DNA of 6,416 nt, from positions 1 through 6,416 of the forward strand of contig WGCT01000247.1 of the NCBI GenBank assembly GCA_015493625.1, given 5' to 3'. The notes below the pieces were generated by a model. It ran no database searches and was not told the origin of the DNA. It saw only the letters and a list, made by a program, of their open reading frames with translations. This DNA comes from Draconibacterium sp. (GTDB lineage: Bacteria; Bacteroidota; Bacteroidia; Bacteroidales; Prolixibacteraceae). The first letter of the stretch is position 1, and each line of letters starts with the position of its first letter. Positions 5,484 through 6,416 of this stretch are shown here, one piece after another. The position numbers and the translations under genes are program-made.

Positions 5484-6416
5484 ATGTTAAAGTTTTTGCT
5501 TCTATTTACAGTTGTATTCTCAATTTCTGAAATGAATGCACAGAATATTTTTCATCAAAAACTAAAGTTGATGGGAAGCAGATTTGATATTTACGTTGTT
5601 GCCCCCGACTCCTTAACGGCCAATAAAAATATTGAAACAGCCGTAATGGAGATTTCTAGGATAGAGAAGATTATTTCATCATGGGATCAAAACTCCGAAA
5701 CTTCCTTAATAAATAGTAATGCAGGAGTTAAGCCTGTTAAGGTTAGCAGTGAGCTTTTTGACCTTATTAAAAGGTCAATCGCAATTTCTAAACTTACCGA
5801 TGGTGCATTTGACATCACCTATGCTTCGATGGATAGAATATGGCGATTTGACGGAACTATGAAAGAGTTTCCCTCAGAAGATGAGATTCAAAAATCGGTT
5901 GCTAAAGTGGGCTATAAAAATATTATTTTAAACACAGACAAGGGAACTGTATTTCTGCCCATTAAAGGGATGAAGATTGGGTTTGGTGCGATTGGCAAAG
6001 GATACTCTGCCGACAAGGCAAAAGCTCTTCTGATTTCAAAAGGGGTGGAAGCAGGTATTATCAATGCTTCAGGCGACATGAACACATGGGGCAAAAAGCC
6101 TGATGGTGAGGAGTGGAAAGTAGCAATTACCAACCCTCTAAATAAAAACAGAGCGTTTGCACTGCTGCCTATTACTGATGGGGCGGTTGTTACATCCGGT
6201 AATTACGAGAAGTACGTTGTTTTTAACGGCATTCGCTATTCACACATAATTGACCCCCGAACAGGCTATCCTGCAACCGGAATTATCAGTGCTACAGTTT
6301 TTGCACCAAGTGCCGAGCTGGCTGATGCTTTGGCGACTTCAATATTTGTAATGGGAACAGAGGTGGGAATAGACAGAATTAATCAACTGCCAAAAATTGA
6401 GTGTATAATTATAGAC
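5484..6416 (+). CDS. apbE: FAD:protein FMN transferase, ApbE family (3' end missing)
   Basis: Transfers FMN from FAD to a Thr or Ser of exported flavoproteins, with Mg2+. The frame is open for 311 codons to the window edge. Residues 1-19 look like a signal peptide cut at MNA-Q, with no lipobox cysteine, so the protein is probably soluble in the periplasm although many ApbE proteins are lipoproteins. Family motifs appear in order: LMGSRFDIYV (29-38), TDGAFDIT (105-112), GFGAIGKGYSADKA (166-179), INASGDMNTWG (193-203), VVTSGNYEKY (235-244), YSHIIDPRTGYPA (252-264) and ADALATSIFVMG (280-291). Asp281 and Thr285 in the last motif correspond to metal ligands of characterised ApbE proteins. Only a short C-terminal end should be missing. 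The ATG at 5484 is chosen because it yields the complete signal peptide. It follows the thioredoxin gene by 10 bases. No FMN-acceptor protein is visible in the window. Confidence 0.93.
   Translation, partial: MLKFLLLFTVVFSISEMNAQNIFHQKLKLMGSRFDIYVVAPDSLTANKNIETAVMEISRIEKIISSWDQNSETSLINSNAGVKPVKVSSELFDLIKRSIAISKLTDGAFDITYASMDRIWRFDGTMKEFPSEDEIQKSVAKVGYKNIILNTDKGTVFLPIKGMKIGFGAIGKGYSADKAKALLISKGVEAGIINASGDMNTWGKKPDGEEWKVAITNPLNKNRAFALLPITDGAVVTSGNYEKYVVFNGIRYSHIIDPRTGYPATGIISATVFAPSAELADALATSIFVMGTEVGIDRINQLPKIECIIID

Overview
The window most likely comes from an anaerobic, fermentative member of the Bacteroidota. The evidence is the AT-rich intergenic DNA, TAnnTTTG-type promoter elements, start codons with little or no Shine-Dalgarno sequence, and a secreted thioredoxin plus ApbE pair of a kind I know from that phylum. 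The phylum is an inference from style, not from a marker gene.

Layout: a few codons of an unrecognised gene lie at the left edge on the minus strand (1-57). A 280-base divergent control region follows. It carries a TAnnTTTG element for each direction and a perfect TGTGA-N6-TCACA palindrome over the rightward start point. Then comes a tight four-gene plus-strand operon (338-4507) with gaps of 8, 18 and 4 bases, encoding a soluble, HndABCD-type NAD(P)-linked [FeFe] hydrogenase in the order B-C-D-A. After a 534-base AT-rich gap without a convincing gene, a second plus-strand operon starts. It encodes a secreted thioredoxin-like protein (5042-5473) and, 10 bases on, a secreted FAD:protein FMN transferase of the ApbE family (5484 to the right edge, incomplete).

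How the genes work together: HndC (NuoF-like) binds FMN and NAD(P)H. HndA (NuoE-like) and HndB (thioredoxin-like ferredoxin) each carry a [2Fe-2S] cluster. HndD holds the H-cluster and an N-terminal relay of iron-sulfur clusters. Homologous complexes couple NAD(P)H and reduced ferredoxin to H2 by flavin-based electron bifurcation or confurcation. All cluster ligands and the proton-relay residues of HndD are present, so the enzyme looks functional. The H-cluster maturases HydE, HydF and HydG are not in the window. The palindrome at the operon promoter fits the NADH-sensing repressor Rex, or alternatively a Crp/Fnr-family protein.

The second operon belongs to extracytoplasmic redox chemistry. 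ApbE attaches FMN covalently to exported proteins, and the thioredoxin-like partner is exported too. Its arginine codon use differs clearly from the hydrogenase operon (9 of 13 AGA/AGG against 6 of 59), suggesting a different history.
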